From: Pseudomonas fragi
GTDB lineage: Bacteria > Pseudomonadota > Gammaproteobacteria > Pseudomonadales > Pseudomonadaceae
DNA length: 64,000 nt
Reading direction: 5' to 3'
NCBI RefSeq assembly: GCF_025426255.1
Contig: NZ_CP104861.1
Location: 5,069,001-5,133,000 of the forward strand
Shown: positions 52,944-62,096 of the stretch, one piece after another
How positions within the stretch are numbered: position 1 is the stretch's first letter
How the letters are laid out: each line of letters starts with the position of its first letter
Made by a program: the position numbers and the translations under genes
The notes under the pieces: model-generated
Told to the model about the DNA's origin: nothing
Databases searched by the model: none
Seen by the model: only the letters and a program-made list of their open reading frames with translations

Positions 52944-55672
52944 GCGATCTGGCGCTCAACGCCAGTGGCATCAACCACTGGTACGGCAAACAGCAAGCGC
53001 TGTTCGATATTACCTTCAGCCTGCCCAAAGGCACGCGCTGCGGGCTGATCGGCCCGGATGGCGCGGGTAAATCGAGCCTGCTGGGGCTGATTGCCGGGGT
53101 CAAAAAACTGCAACAAGGCACCCTTGAGGTACTTGGCGGCCCGATTGACAACCGCCGTCACCGCAACACCCTGTACCCGTTGATAGCCTTTATGCCCCAG
53201 GGCTTGGGCGGCAACCTGTATCCCGAACTGTCGATCAGCGAAAACATCCGTTTTTTCGGCACTCTGTTCGGCCTGTCAAAAGACGACTGCGAACAGCGCA
53301 TGGCCGAGCTGCTCAAGGCCACCGATCTTGAGCGTTTTGCCGAACGCCCGGCGGGCAAGCTGTCGGGCGGGATGAAGCAAAAGCTCGGGCTGTGCTGCGC
53401 GTTGATTCACGAGCCGGACTTGCTGATCCTCGACGAGCCCACCACCGGCGTCGATCCGCTGTCGCGGCGGCGTTTCTGGGAGCTGGTGGACGACGTACGC
53501 AGCCAGCGCCCGCAACTCACACTGCTGGTGGCGACTGCCTATATGGAAGAAGCCGAGCAGTTTGAGCACTGCCTGATGCTTGATCGCGGCAAATTGATTG
53601 CTTCAGGGTTAAGTCAGGAATTGTCGGCGGCCACCGGCACCGGAAAACTCGACGAGGCCTTTACCCATTACCAGGGCGACAGCGGCCACAGCAATGAACC
53701 GCTGGTGATCCCGCCTCGCACCAGCGACAACAGCGATATCGCCATTGAAGCCCACGACCTGACGCTTAAGTTCGGTGACTTTACGGCGGTGAACAAGGTC
53801 AGTTTTGCCATTGGCCGAGGTGAGATTTTCGGCTTTTTGGGTTCCAACGGCTGTGGCAAAACCACCACCATGAAAGTCCTGACCGGGCTGATGCCAGCCA
53901 CCGAGGGCAGCGCCAAACTGCTCGGCAACCCGGTGAATGCCAAAGACCTGGCCACCCGCAAACGGGTTGGTTTTATGTCGCAAAGTTTCTCGCTGTACGG
54001 CGAGTTGAGCGTGCGACAAAACCTGGTGCTGCACGCGCAACTCTTCGACTTGCCCAAGGCTGAAAGCGAGCCGCGTATCGAAGAGCTGATCGAACGTTTC
54101 GACCTCGGCGCTGTGGCCGCACAGCAGTCCGGAGAACTGCCGCTGGGCCTGCGCCAGCGTTTGTCGCTGGCGGTTGCCGTGCTGCATCGCCCCGAAGTGC
54201 TGATCCTCGATGAGCCGACCTCCGGCGTCGACCCGGCCGCCCGTGATGACTTTTGGCGCCTGCTGATCGAGTTGTCTCGCGAGCAGGGGGTGACCATCTT
54301 TTTGTCCACCCACTTTATGAACGAAGCCCAGCGCTGCGACCGCATCTCGCTGATGCACGCAGGCAAGGTACTTGCCTGCGATACCCCCGATGCGCTGCAA
54401 CAACAGTTCAAGGGTGACACGCTGGAAGCCGCTTTCGTTACCTGCCTTGAGCAGGCACAAAACGATCAGGGGGCCAGCCCTGAACCTGCGGCAGAGCCTG
54501 GCGCCACGTCGGTCGTCAAAGCACCGCCGCCGGTCAGTAAAAGAGGCTTTAGCCTGACCCGACTGATCGCCGTCGCCAGCCGTGAATCCAAAGAACTGCT
54601 GCGCGACAAAGTGCGTATGGCCTTCGCCTTGCTGGGTGCAGTGTTCATGATGGTGATTTTTGGCTACGGCATTTCGCTGGACGTCGAGAACCTTGCCTTC
54701 GCTGTCTACGATCAGGACCAAAGCCCGCAAAGCCGGGCCTATCTCGAAGCATTCCGGGGTTCACGCTACTTCGAAGAGCACGCGCCAATCCGTAGTGCTG
54801 ACGAGTTGCACAAGCGCCTGCAGCGCTCGGAAATCAAAATCGCCCTAGAGATCCCGCCGGGCTTTGGCCGCGATTTGTATGCCGGGCGCCAGCCTACGGT
54901 TGCTGCTTGGCTTGATGGCGGCATGCCGTTTCGCGCCGAAACCAGCCGTAGCTATGTGCAGGCCGTGCATCAGGCCAACCTTGCACAACTGGCCACCCTG
55001 AGCAGCCTGGCGCAAAACAGGCAGGCCGCTGCCAAGCTTGAAACCCGTTTTCGCTACAACCAGGATGTGATCAGCGTAAACGCCATCGGTCCGGGCGTGA
55101 TGGCGCTGATTCTCGCGTTTATCCCGGCCATGCTGACCGCACTGGGCATCGTGCGTGAAAAAGAGCTGGGCTCGATCACCAACTTCTATGCCACACCGCT
55201 GACGCGCCTTGAATTTCTGTTGGGCAAGCAGGCGCCGTACCTGGCGGTGAGCCTGGTCAACCTGGCATTGCTGGTGGCCATGAACCGCTGGCTGTTTGGC
55301 GTACCGTTCAAAGGCAGCGGGATTACTCTGGCGCTGGGCGGGCTGCTGTATGTGTTGTCGACCACCAGCATGGGCCTGTTGATTTCCGCATTCACCCGCA
55401 CCCAGATCGCAGCGATCCTGGGCACCATGATCATCACCAGCTTGCCGACTATTCAGTTTTCCGGATTGCTTGTGCCGCGCTCCTCACTGGAGGGTGCGTC
55501 GGCACTGATGGGCATGCTGTTCCCGGCCGGGCACTTCCTCGATATTGCGGTGGGCACCTTCACCAAAGCGCTCGACCTGCGGCAACTGTGGCCGCAGTGC
55601 CTGGCGCTGTTTGGCTTTTTTGTCGCGTTTACCGGGCTGAGTTTGATCATGCTCAAGAAGCAGGAGGTTTGA
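52940..55672 (+). CDS. rbbA: Fused double-ATPase ABC-2 transporter (RbbA/YhiH-like)
   Basis: A 910-residue protein: two ATPase domains followed by a six-segment ABC-2 permease region. Domain one has Walker A GPDGAGKS, signature LSGGMKQ and LILDEPTTGVDP; domain two has GSNGCGKT, LILDEPTSGVDP and a divergent signature LPLGLRQR. It pumps drugs or peptides with its neighbours. E. coli RbbA was also described on ribosomes. It overlaps the neighbours by four and one bases. Confidence 0.9.
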   Translation: MSDLALNASGINHWYGKQQALFDITFSLPKGTRCGLIGPDGAGKSSLLGLIAGVKKLQQGTLEVLGGPIDNRRHRNTLYPLIAFMPQGLGGNLYPELSISENIRFFGTLFGLSKDDCEQRMAELLKATDLERFAERPAGKLSGGMKQKLGLCCALIHEPDLLILDEPTTGVDPLSRRRFWELVDDVRSQRPQLTLLVATAYMEEAEQFEHCLMLDRGKLIASGLSQELSAATGTGKLDEAFTHYQGDSGHSNEPLVIPPRTSDNSDIAIEAHDLTLKFGDFTAVNKVSFAIGRGEIFGFLGSNGCGKTTTMKVLTGLMPATEGSAKLLGNPVNAKDLATRKRVGFMSQSFSLYGELSVRQNLVLHAQLFDLPKAESEPRIEELIERFDLGAVAAQQSGELPLGLRQRLSLAVAVLHRPEVLILDEPTSGVDPAARDDFWRLLIELSREQGVTIFLSTHFMNEAQRCDRISLMHAGKVLACDTPDALQQQFKGDTLEAAFVTCLEQAQNDQGASPEPAAEPGATSVVKAPPPVSKRGFSLTRLIAVASRESKELLRDKVRMAFALLGAVFMMVIFGYGISLDVENLAFAVYDQDQSPQSRAYLEAFRGSRYFEEHAPIRSADELHKRLQRSEIKIALEIPPGFGRDLYAGRQPTVAAWLDGGMPFRAETSRSYVQAVHQANLAQLATLSSLAQNRQAAAKLETRFRYNQDVISVNAIGPGVMALILAFIPAMLTALGIVREKELGSITNFYATPLTRLEFLLGKQAPYLAVSLVNLALLVAMNRWLFGVPFKGSGITLALGGLLYVLSTTSMGLLISAFTRTQIAAILGTMIITSLPTIQFSGLLVPRSSLEGASALMGMLFPAGHFLDIAVGTFTKALDLRQLWPQCLALFGFFVAFTGLSLIMLKKQEV

Positions 55673-56790
55673 TGCACAAGCTCTCGCACATCCTGCGTCT
55701 TGGCCTTAAAGAGCTCACCAGCCTGCGGCATGACAGCGTGCTGCTGCTGTTTTTGCTCTATGCCTTTACGGTGGCGATTTATATGCCCGCCTCGAGTTCT
55801 ATCATCGGTGTGCACAACGCCAGCGTTGCCATCATTGATGAAGATCACAGTCCTCTGTCACGCAAACTCAGTGAATCGCTGCTGCCGCCAGAGTTCAAAA
55901 CGCCGCAAGCCTTGCCTTATGACCAGCTCGATCAAGCGATGGATAACGGCCAATACACGTTTGTGATCAATGTGCCGGCCAACTTCCAGGCCGACTTGCT
56001 GGCAGGCCGCGAACCCGGTGTGCAAGTCAACATCGACGCGACTGCTATGAGCCAGGCCTTTATGGGCGCGGGATACATCGGGCAGATCTTCCAGCGGGAA
56101 CTGCTCAACTATTCTGGCCAGGGTGACGCGGCCACTAAAGCCCCGGCACTGATCTCCAGCCGCGCGTTGTTCAACCCCAATCTGGAAGGCGGATGGTTTT
56201 TGGCCGTGATCCAGATCGTCAACAACATCACCATTCTGGCCATTGTGCTAACGGGCACCGCCCTGCTGCGCGAGCGCGAACACGGAACCCTCGACCATTT
56301 GCTGGTGCTGCCGCTGACGGCGCTGGAAATCATGCTGGCAAAAATCTGGAGCAACATGCTGGTCGTGGTGCTGTGCACCTGGATATCGCTGGAAGTGGTG
56401 GTGAAGTGGGCGCTGGGCGTGCCGCTGGCGGGGTCGCTGACCCTGTTTTTGCTGGTTACCGCGCTGTATCTGTTCGCCAGCACCGCGCTGGGGATCTTCC
56501 TCGCCACATTGGCCCGTTCAACCCCGCAATTCGGTCTGCTGGCGATCCCGGTGATCATCCCGATGCTCTTGCTCTCGGGCGGCAGCACACCGCTGGACAG
56601 CATGCCCGTGTGGCTGCAATGGGTGATGCAGTGCTCGCCGTCGACTCACTTTGTAAGCTTGAGCGCGGCGATCCTGTTCCGCGGTGCGGGAGTGAGCGTG
56701 GTGTGGCCTGACTTGCTGGCACTGGCCGGTATCGGACTGGTGTTTTTCGCCATTGCTCTGGCGCGGTTTCGCAAGAGCCTTGCCTCGTAA
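55672..56790 (+). CDS. ABC-2 type permease (YhhJ-like)
   Basis: A 372-residue permease with one N-terminal membrane segment, a large periplasmic domain (about 45-170) and a five-segment C-terminal bundle. HGTLDHLLVLPLTALEIMLAKI is the coupling helix region typical of the family. The ATG overlaps the RbbA stop by one base. It forms the second half of the exporter channel. Confidence 0.9.
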   Translation: MHKLSHILRLGLKELTSLRHDSVLLLFLLYAFTVAIYMPASSSIIGVHNASVAIIDEDHSPLSRKLSESLLPPEFKTPQALPYDQLDQAMDNGQYTFVINVPANFQADLLAGREPGVQVNIDATAMSQAFMGAGYIGQIFQRELLNYSGQGDAATKAPALISSRALFNPNLEGGWFLAVIQIVNNITILAIVLTGTALLREREHGTLDHLLVLPLTALEIMLAKIWSNMLVVVLCTWISLEVVVKWALGVPLAGSLTLFLLVTALYLFASTALGIFLATLARSTPQFGLLAIPVIIPMLLLSGGSTPLDSMPVWLQWVMQCSPSTHFVSLSAAILFRGAGVSVVWPDLLALAGIGLVFFAIALARFRKSLAS

Positions 56791-56817
56791 GCCCGCTCCC
56801 ACCGGGTCTACGGCGCC

Positions 56818-57222
56818 CTACTGAACAATCAAATTGTTAAACAGCAGGTCGTCGACCATCGGCTTGCCGGTTTCGTCGGTCATCACTTGCTGGATTTGCT
56901 TCAAGGCATCCTGGCGCAGCTTTTCCTTGGCTTCGACACTGCCCAGGGTTTCGCTGGTCTGCTGGGTAAACAGCCCCACCAACTGATTGCGAATCAGCGG
57001 ATCATTGGCTTTAACTGCCTTGGCCGCCTCGGCACCCGTCACGCGCAAGGAAATATCGGCCTTGTAGACTTTGAGCCTTGAGCTACCGTCCAGGCCGTAG
57101 TTGCCCACGAATGGCGGGCTCAGGGTGATATAGCTGACCTTGTCGCCGCCTTCTTGTTCCTCTTGCGCGACTGCCGCCATCGGCAAGGACAGGGCCAGCA
57201 TCAACATGATCCACGCTTTCAC
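56818..57222 (-). CDS. FliL-like secreted protein
   Basis: A 134-residue protein with signal sequence KAWIMLMLALSLPMAAVAQ and a domain resembling FliL (SYITLSPPFVGNY...LKVYKADISLRV and ending DDLLFNNLIVQ). No flagellar gene is near, so a flagellar role is doubtful. The GTG at 57222 has AAAGGAG six bases before. It overlaps no other gene; 52 bases separate it from the next gene. Confidence 0.82.
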   Translation of the reverse strand: MKAWIMLMLALSLPMAAVAQEEQEGGDKVSYITLSPPFVGNYGLDGSSRLKVYKADISLRVTGAEAAKAVKANDPLIRNQLVGLFTQQTSETLGSVEAKEKLRQDALKQIQQVMTDETGKPMVDDLLFNNLIVQ

Positions 57223-57274
57223 AATTCGCTCCTTTGTTCGGTTTGAGGGCAAGCATACGGGGCTGCTTGCAGGC

Positions 57275-57997
57275 CTATCCACCGTTATCGGCCAGCACCT
57301 GCAAAGCCATAGGCCTGTGAGCCTGGCTTATGCTCACCTCTTCGACCCTTGCATCCTCCATCATCAGTAGCGTCCTGACGCTCTCGGGCAAAATATCCAT
57401 AAACTTGCGGCTGCGTTTTTGCTGGCAGGTCTGCACCACCCTTACCATCCCTTGTGACAGATCAAACAGCGCCACTGCCAACTGCTCGCTGGAATATTTT
57501 TTCGCAATATACGCGCCAACTAACCAGTCGTGAGTGGCCATAAACAATTTCAGCTGTGCCAGCGGCATGTTGATCTTGCGCCGCATATAACGTTCGACCT
57601 CGGTATTGAGTTGCCGGCAAGTGGCCCCGCCCAGATCAAAATCGCGCAGATCGGTCACCGAGCTGCGGCTCGTGTCAAAACTGAACACTAGCGGCGCGTT
57701 GACTTCGACTTGCGCAGGGTTATCTCCCTCCAGCGGCCAGGTCGAGAATCGCCACTGGCGGACGACCTTCAAGGTGGCCCCGGAAAATTGCGGATGAGTG
57801 CTGTAGATAATTTGCGGATCGACCACCGAGCCGTCGGCGTTGACCATAAAGCGCACCCAGACCTCGCCAGACAGTTTGATACGCTGCAGATCAATTGGAT
57901 ATTCAGGTTTGACGACATGCTCGATCGAAGGTGGATAGCCTTTCGCCCATACACTCAATGTCATCAACATACCCAGCACCATCAATACACATTTCAT
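57275..57997 (-). CDS. TonB C-terminal-domain protein
   Basis: A 240-residue exported protein. A signal peptide (MKCVLMVLGMLMTLSVWA) is followed by a TonB-like domain at about 25-110 (PEYPIDLQRIKLSGEVWVRFMVNADGSV, then VVRQWRFSTWPLEG). The rest is unassigned with two Cys. It lacks the long Pro-rich spacer of TonB. It may be a stand-alone TonB-like protein. The start at 57997 has GGAAGG directly upstream. Confidence 0.8.
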   Translation of the reverse strand: MKCVLMVLGMLMTLSVWAKGYPPSIEHVVKPEYPIDLQRIKLSGEVWVRFMVNADGSVVDPQIIYSTHPQFSGATLKVVRQWRFSTWPLEGDNPAQVEVNAPLVFSFDTSRSSVTDLRDFDLGGATCRQLNTEVERYMRRKINMPLAQLKLFMATHDWLVGAYIAKKYSSEQLAVALFDLSQGMVRVVQTCQQKRSRKFMDILPESVRTLLMMEDARVEEVSISQAHRPMALQVLADNGG

Positions 57998-58325
57998 ACC
58001 TTCCCCCCCGCAATTGCACCAAACCGCGCCCACATGGGTGCAGAGGGGGAAATACTATTAATGTGCTGCCCAATTTCTCAGTTCATGGGCTCCGATCCTG
58101 CCGTGGGATGGCTCCGATTGCACATAGGGCCGCTGCCTACTTAAACATTCGCAGCCGATAAATTCGTCATCCCTGTGGATAGTTTTATATCCACACGCCA
58201 TGTTCATTAGTGAAAACAGCATGCTGGATATTTCCTTCAACACCTGAAGACAATGCCTGTCATTTTCAGTAACGAAAATGTAACGTTCGTGCTCGCTGAT
58301 ATAACAAGAAATTTGGAGCTCTTGA
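57998..58325. other. Spacer containing the glpT promoter region
   Basis: No gene is supported. It is AT-richer near glpT and holds the candidate GlpR operator at 58261-58280. The left part should carry the promoter of the minus-strand TonB-like gene. Confidence 0.6.
58261..58280. promoter_or_regulatory. Candidate GlpR operator
   Basis: CATTTTC, six bases, GAAAATG is a perfect inverted repeat 46 bases before the glpT start. GlpR repressors of pseudomonads recognise TTTTCG...CGAAAA-like sites, and the TTTTCAGTAACGAAAA core fits in length and ends. A second half-like GTAACGTTCG follows. This would make glpT inducible by glycerol-3-phosphate. Confidence 0.5.
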
Positions 58326-59681
58326 ATGTTTGCTTTTTTCCGACCTGCCGCACACCAGGCTCCCCTGCCTGAAGAAAAAATAGACAGCACTTATCGACGA
58401 CTGCGCTGGCAGATTTTCGCCGGTATTTTCTTCGGTTACGCGGGGTACTACCTGCTGCGTAAAAACTTCTCGCTGGCCATGCCGTACCTGATCGACGAGG
58501 GTTATACCCGGGGTCAGCTGGGTGTCGCGATGTCAGCGATTGCCATTGCTTACGGCTTGTCAAAGTTCCTTATGGGACTGGTGTCAGACCGCTCTAATCC
58601 GCGCTTCTTCTTGCCCTTTGGCTTGTTGATTTCAGCCGGCGTGATGTTCATTTTCGGTTTCGCACCTTGGGCAACGTCCAGCGTGACCATGATGTTCATT
58701 TTGCTGTTTATCAACGGCTGGGCGCAGGGCATGGGCTGGCCGCCGAGTGGCCGGACCATGGTTCACTGGTGGTCGCAGAAGGAACGCGGCGGTGTGGTAT
58801 CGGTATGGAACGTGGCTCACAACGTGGGCGGCGGCCTGATCGGCCCGCTGTTTTTGCTGGGCATGGCCTGGTTCAACGACTGGCACGCCGCCTTCTATGT
58901 GCCCGCAACGGTTGCCCTGGTGGTAGCGTTATTTGCGTTTATTGCCATGCGCGATACCCCGCAGTCTGTCGGTTTGCCGCCGATTGAGCAGTACAAGAAT
59001 GATTACCCGGTGGGTTACGACTCCAGCCACGAAGACGAATTCAGCGCCAAAGAGATCTTCGTCAAATACGTGCTGCGCAACAAAATGCTCTGGTACATCG
59101 CCATGGCTAACGTGTTCGTTTACCTGCTGCGTTACGGCGTACTGGACTGGGCGCCTACCTATCTCAAGGAAGCCAAGCATTTCACGGTGGATACCACCTC
59201 GTGGGCATACTTCTTCTATGAGTGGGCGGGAATTCCAGGCACGTTGCTGTGCGGCTGGATGTCGGACAAAATTTTCCGCGGCAATCGCGGCCTGACCGGC
59301 ATTGTATTTATGTCGCTGGTGACGGTCGCAACGCTGGTTTACTGGCTCAACCCACCGGGCAACCCGACCGTCGACATGATCGCGCTATTCTCTATCGGCT
59401 TCCTGATTTACGGGCCGGTGATGCTGATCGGTTTGCAGGCGCTGGAACTGGCACCGAAGAAAGCTGCAGGAACAGCCGCGGGCTTCACCGGGCTGTTCGG
59501 CTACCTGGGCGGCTCGGTCGCGGCCAGTGCGGCCATGGGCTATCTGGTTGACCACTTCGGTTGGGATGGCGGCTTTGTGCTGTTGATCAGCGCGTGCCTG
59601 TTGGCCATCGCGTTTATGATCCCGACGTTGCGCCACAAAAATACGGCCAGTGAAGAACGTGCGGTCAGCGCTCCCGCTTAA
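58326..59681 (+). CDS. glpT: Glycerol-3-phosphate transporter
   Basis: A 451-residue antiporter of the major facilitator superfamily, twelve membrane segments, with the organophosphate:phosphate family features YYLLRKNFSLAMPYL, SDRSNPRFF and GWAQGMGWPPSGRTMVHWWSQ. It exchanges glycerol-3-phosphate for phosphate. It also admits fosfomycin in related species. Its stop overlaps the convergent chaC-like stop by four bases. Confidence 0.95.
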   Translation: MFAFFRPAAHQAPLPEEKIDSTYRRLRWQIFAGIFFGYAGYYLLRKNFSLAMPYLIDEGYTRGQLGVAMSAIAIAYGLSKFLMGLVSDRSNPRFFLPFGLLISAGVMFIFGFAPWATSSVTMMFILLFINGWAQGMGWPPSGRTMVHWWSQKERGGVVSVWNVAHNVGGGLIGPLFLLGMAWFNDWHAAFYVPATVALVVALFAFIAMRDTPQSVGLPPIEQYKNDYPVGYDSSHEDEFSAKEIFVKYVLRNKMLWYIAMANVFVYLLRYGVLDWAPTYLKEAKHFTVDTTSWAYFFYEWAGIPGTLLCGWMSDKIFRGNRGLTGIVFMSLVTVATLVYWLNPPGNPTVDMIALFSIGFLIYGPVMLIGLQALELAPKKAAGTAAGFTGLFGYLGGSVAASAAMGYLVDHFGWDGGFVLLISACLLAIAFMIPTLRHKNTASEERAVSAPA

Positions 59682-60337
59682 GGCGTGACCGGCCCACAGC
59701 GCTTGAGTCGCGCCTCCAGGTTTCGATCTGGCATGGCGTGACTGCGCAGGGCGTTTACGGTCTGCTCGACATAATCGCGAGTAGTGCCGTAGCGCCCACT
59801 GGCGTTGGCCAGTACCTGGCTCAACACGCCATCCGGAAGGTTGCCCGCATAGCTGGGCAGATGTCGCTCCAGCACAAACCCCAAGGCCTGCACCTGACTG
59901 CCATCTTCGAGTCGGCAGGTAAGCCAGTGAGGACGATACGAGGGCACCGGCATTTCGCGCAGCCACAGGGCGTAGAGCGAGGCGTCGAGGTTGTCTTCGG
60001 GCAAGCGATAAGCAAAGCCACTGCATGAACCACCACGGTCCAGGCCAAACACCAGGCCCGGCCATTGCGGCGTGCCGCGATGCTCGTGGGACCACAAATA
60101 CAACCCGCGATGGTAGCCATGCACCCGGCCACGCACACGCTCGACCGCCGTGCACTCTGGACGCCAGATCAGGGAGCCATACGCAAACAACCAAACCGGC
60201 CCGCCTTGGTGACGCGCCATAGTGCTGTGCATGGAGTTGAGCAATTGCTCCGGGGTCAACGGCGCCCCTAGGTCGAGTCGCGGCGGATAAGCCAGATTCA
60301 AGCAGGCAGATTCACGGGTAGTTATCGCAGAAGGCAT
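59678..60337 (-). CDS. ChaC-type gamma-glutamylcyclotransferase
   Basis: A 219-residue enzyme degrading glutathione or related gamma-glutamyl peptides to 5-oxoproline. The substrate-binding motif is VWLFAYGSLIWRPE; the catalytic Glu is probably in the region DNLDASLYALWLREM. It overlaps glpT tail-to-tail. Confidence 0.88.
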   Translation of the reverse strand: MPSAITTRESACLNLAYPPRLDLGAPLTPEQLLNSMHSTMARHQGGPVWLFAYGSLIWRPECTAVERVRGRVHGYHRGLYLWSHEHRGTPQWPGLVFGLDRGGSCSGFAYRLPEDNLDASLYALWLREMPVPSYRPHWLTCRLEDGSQVQALGFVLERHLPSYAGNLPDGVLSQVLANASGRYGTTRDYVEQTVNALRSHAMPDRNLEARLKRCGPVTP

Positions 60338-60541
60338 TGGGTCCTACAGGCATTACATGCAGTAAACAAAATAACGACCTGAATCTTATAGCACCCAATA
60401 CGCTATGGCCCGCCCAGCAAGACGTATGGCTCGGCGACTTCACATATGCAACTAGACTCAAAACGGCTTTCGTTCAGGGATTCTTCAAACAATCCCTTTA
60501 TAGTTGCCAGCCACAGGCGCACACCCAACAGAGGTTGTTAC

Positions 60542-61021
60542 ATGAAAAACATTGGGATTTGCTACCTGTTGATATTGGCGTATGCCAGTTCAGCACTGGC
60601 ACAAGATGACACACAGCAAAAAGAAGATGGCTTCTGGTATCTGCAAACCAGTGTCTATACCCGACACTTTTCGCCAGATTCAGAACATAACAACAATCAG
60701 GATCTGATCGGCATTGAGCACCATGACGCTTCAGGCTGGTTGTTCGGCGGAGCGACCTTTCGCAACTCATTTAGACAGCGTTCGTATTACGCCTATGCAG
60801 GCAAACGCTTTGATAGCGACACGTACCCGGTATACCTGAAGCTGACAGGCGGCCTGCTGGAAGGCTACCACGGTGAATACCAGGACAAGATTCCGCTCAA
60901 CCGCTTCGGTGTAGCCCCGGTGATTATTCCCTCGGTCGGCGCTTACTACGGCCCGGTAGCAGCCGAGTTGGTGCTGCTAGGCTTCAATGCGGCAATGATT
61001 ACCACCGGCCTGCGCTTTTGA
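60542..61021 (+). CDS. Small outer-membrane beta-barrel protein, PagP-like size
   Basis: A 159-residue secreted protein with signal peptide MKNIGICYLLILAYASSALA. Alternating hydrophobic strands and a terminal aromatic residue (ITTGLRF) suggest a small outer-membrane barrel. The pattern GFWYLQTSVYTRHFSPDSEHNN recalls a PagP-like lipid A palmitoyltransferase family, with histidine early in the mature protein as in PagP. The ATG has AGAGG before it. Enzyme activity is inference; other barrels cannot be excluded. Confidence 0.7.
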   Translation: MKNIGICYLLILAYASSALAQDDTQQKEDGFWYLQTSVYTRHFSPDSEHNNNQDLIGIEHHDASGWLFGGATFRNSFRQRSYYAYAGKRFDSDTYPVYLKLTGGLLEGYHGEYQDKIPLNRFGVAPVIIPSVGAYYGPVAAELVLLGFNAAMITTGLRF

Positions 61022-61034
61022 ACTTGCTATGACG

Positions 61035-61112
61035 TAGTCGCTGCCGAGGCACGAAGGCTGCGAGCTTTAAATTTTAACAGCTCGCAGCCTTCGTGCCTCG
61101 GCAGCGACTACG
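61035..61112. repeat. Perfect 33-bp inverted repeat
   Basis: The left arm (61035-61067, GTAGTCGCTGCCGAGG...) and right arm (61080-61112) are exact reverse complements around a 12-base AT loop. It is the longest perfect palindrome in the window and lies between two convergent genes. The arms are related to but distinct from the GTAGCCGCTGCC repeats. It is probably a recent repeat insertion that also ends transcription. Confidence 0.85.
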
Positions 61113-61127
61113 GATGTTGCGTTGTGC

Positions 61128-62096
61128 TCAAGGCCGCGGGCAATAGGCAAACACATCGGCACGCATCTGGTGTGCGTCCATGCCTGCAGCCACCAGCGCA
61201 TCAAGAGTGCCGTAGATCATCGCAGGCGAGCCGCTGGCATAAACATGCACGCTGGCCAGATCGCTGATGTCTTCACACACTGCCTCATGCAACATGCCGC
61301 ACCGCCCTTCCCAGCCACACAAGTCACTCACCACCTTGTGCAGGAACAGGTTGGGGATTTTCTCCCACTCAGCCCACTGTTCCAGGGTGTAGAAGTCCTC
61401 GGGACGACGTACCCCCCAATACAGATGCACCGGATGCTTGAAGCCTTTGGCGCGGCAATGCTCGATCAGGCTGTGCATTTGCGCCATGCCGGTGCCAGCA
61501 GCGATCAAGACCAACGGCCCGTCCGGCAGTTCGGACAAATGGGTGTCACCAAACGGCAGCTCAAGACGAACCATTTTGTTGCGCTGCAGTTGTTCGATCA
61601 GGCGCCGCGCGCTGTCTTCGCGCACCAGCACATGCAGTTCAAGGTCGCGCCCCGAATGCGGCGCGCTGGCCAGCGAAAACGCCGATTTATCGCCGTTTTC
61701 ACGTTCCAGCATCACGTATTGTCCGGCGTGATAACGCGGTGGCTTGCCCGCAGGTGCACGCAAGCGCACCCGCCACACATCGCCACCCATATCGACACAT
61801 TCGGTCAATTGACACGCCAGGCTACGCACCGGTAACTCTCCCAACGCAAGCACGCCATCCCACAACACTACACAGTCTTCCAGCGGCGCCGCCAGGCAGG
61901 TGTAAAACTCGCCGTGATCACGCACATCACCCGCCTGCTCCACCTGACCCTCAACCAGCAAGGCCGCACACACGTGGCAATTACCATTGCGACAGCTCTG
62001 TGGGCATTCATAGCCCAAACGCTGGGCCGCATCCAGAATTCGCTCGCCAGGCAAGGTTTCCAGTACCGCACCTGAAGGCTGCAAGGTTACACGCAT
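61128..62096 (-). CDS. Ferredoxin-type flavin reductase beside ubiD
   Basis: A 322-residue reductase with an N-terminal [2Fe-2S] domain (CPQSCRNGNCHVCAALL, with a further Cys at about residue 68), an FAD-binding barrel (YHAGQYVMLERENGDKSAFSLAS) and an NAD(P) domain (LVLIAAGTGMAQMHSL). It has the layout of AscD and phenol-hydroxylase reductases. The ATG overlaps the ubiD stop by one base, so it may feed electrons or reduced flavin to the ubiD/ubiX system; that link is inference. Confidence 0.87.
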   Translation of the reverse strand: MRVTLQPSGAVLETLPGERILDAAQRLGYECPQSCRNGNCHVCAALLVEGQVEQAGDVRDHGEFYTCLAAPLEDCVVLWDGVLALGELPVRSLACQLTECVDMGGDVWRVRLRAPAGKPPRYHAGQYVMLERENGDKSAFSLASAPHSGRDLELHVLVREDSARRLIEQLQRNKMVRLELPFGDTHLSELPDGPLVLIAAGTGMAQMHSLIEHCRAKGFKHPVHLYWGVRRPEDFYTLEQWAEWEKIPNLFLHKVVSDLCGWEGRCGMLHEAVCEDISDLASVHVYASGSPAMIYGTLDALVAAGMDAHQMRADVFAYCPRP

